Of a stretch of 5,378 nucleotides of DNA, positions 5,326-5,378 are shown piece after piece. Within the stretch, counting starts at the first letter, position 1. Every line of letters begins with the position of its first letter. This stretch comes from an uncultured Aquimonas sp. (lineage in GTDB: Bacteria; Pseudomonadota; Gammaproteobacteria; Xanthomonadales; Xanthomonadaceae). The translations under genes and the position numbers were made by a program. The notes under the pieces are model-generated. The model ran no database searches. It saw only the letters and a list, made by a program, of their open reading frames with translations, and was not told the origin of the DNA. Location: the NCBI RefSeq assembly GCF_937888285.1, contig NZ_CALART010000066.1:1-5378 (forward strand), written 5' to 3'.

Positions 5326-5378
5326 TGTCTTGCCCCCAGGTTCTTGGACCCGATGGAATGTTAGACAGCCATCGAGGA
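5325..5378 (+). mobile_element. Right copy of the 54-bp inverted repeat; probable end of an IS3-family-like element
   Basis: This is the exact inverse of 2-55, reading TGTCTTGCCCCCAGG from 5326 and ending at the window edge in GAGGA. The IS would be transcribed rightwards, away from the tns genes, while the left copy would be transcribed leftwards. The bases just outside the repeat differ at the two junctions (TGCGCGAC at the left, and GCTCGATG when read in the same sense at the right), so the match stops sharply at the expected insertion boundary. Confidence 0.6.

Overview
The window is a GC-rich, Proteobacteria-like piece of accessory DNA. It is probably betaproteobacterial or xanthomonad-like, but this is inferred only from base composition and gene types. 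Its centre is the start of a Tn7-like transposition operon: a tnsA-type gene (2546-3226), a tnsB-type DDE transposase (3223-5094, 4-bp overlap) and the first ~45 codons of a probable tnsC (from 5189). The probable tnsC is cut off by what looks like an insertion sequence.

Layout, left to right. (1) Bases 2-55 are an exact inverted copy of 5325-5378. Both read outward as the same end of an IS3-family-like element, so the window is DNA lying between two oppositely oriented copies of one IS, or an assembly contig that stops at that repeat on both sides. (2) Bases 56-258 hold the tail of an unrecognised open frame. (3) Bases 524-1359 are a chimeric scrap of defence or DNA-processing genes: the first ~91 residues of a type I restriction methylase (HsdM) joined to the C-terminal end of a UvrD/Rep-type helicase that carries an amber codon and a frame change. 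(4) Bases 1360-1760 hold no gene, only a dyad and an 11-G run. (5) Bases ~1761-2285 are a decayed second tnsA-like gene, not listed by ordinary ORF calling because it is split over three frames. It aligns clearly with the intact downstream TnsA. (6) Bases 2286-2444 are a structured intergenic stretch with two hairpins and several CATTTTC-type sites, a plausible place for the transposon end and operator. (7) Bases 2445-2549 are a 34-codon leader ORF with a good ribosome-binding site, ending in an ATGA overlap with tnsA. (8) The tnsA-tnsB-tnsC' operon follows.

Working together, TnsA and TnsB would form the heteromeric transposase, and TnsC would be the AAA+ regulator linking it to a target selector. 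With tnsC apparently interrupted, and with no target selector (TnsD/TniQ type) in the window, the element as seen is probably not autonomous. The most notable points are the fossil tnsA paralogue, the absence of a recognisable PD-(D/E)XK catalytic signature in the intact TnsA, the translationally coupled leader ORF, and the shared dyad found upstream of both tnsA copies.
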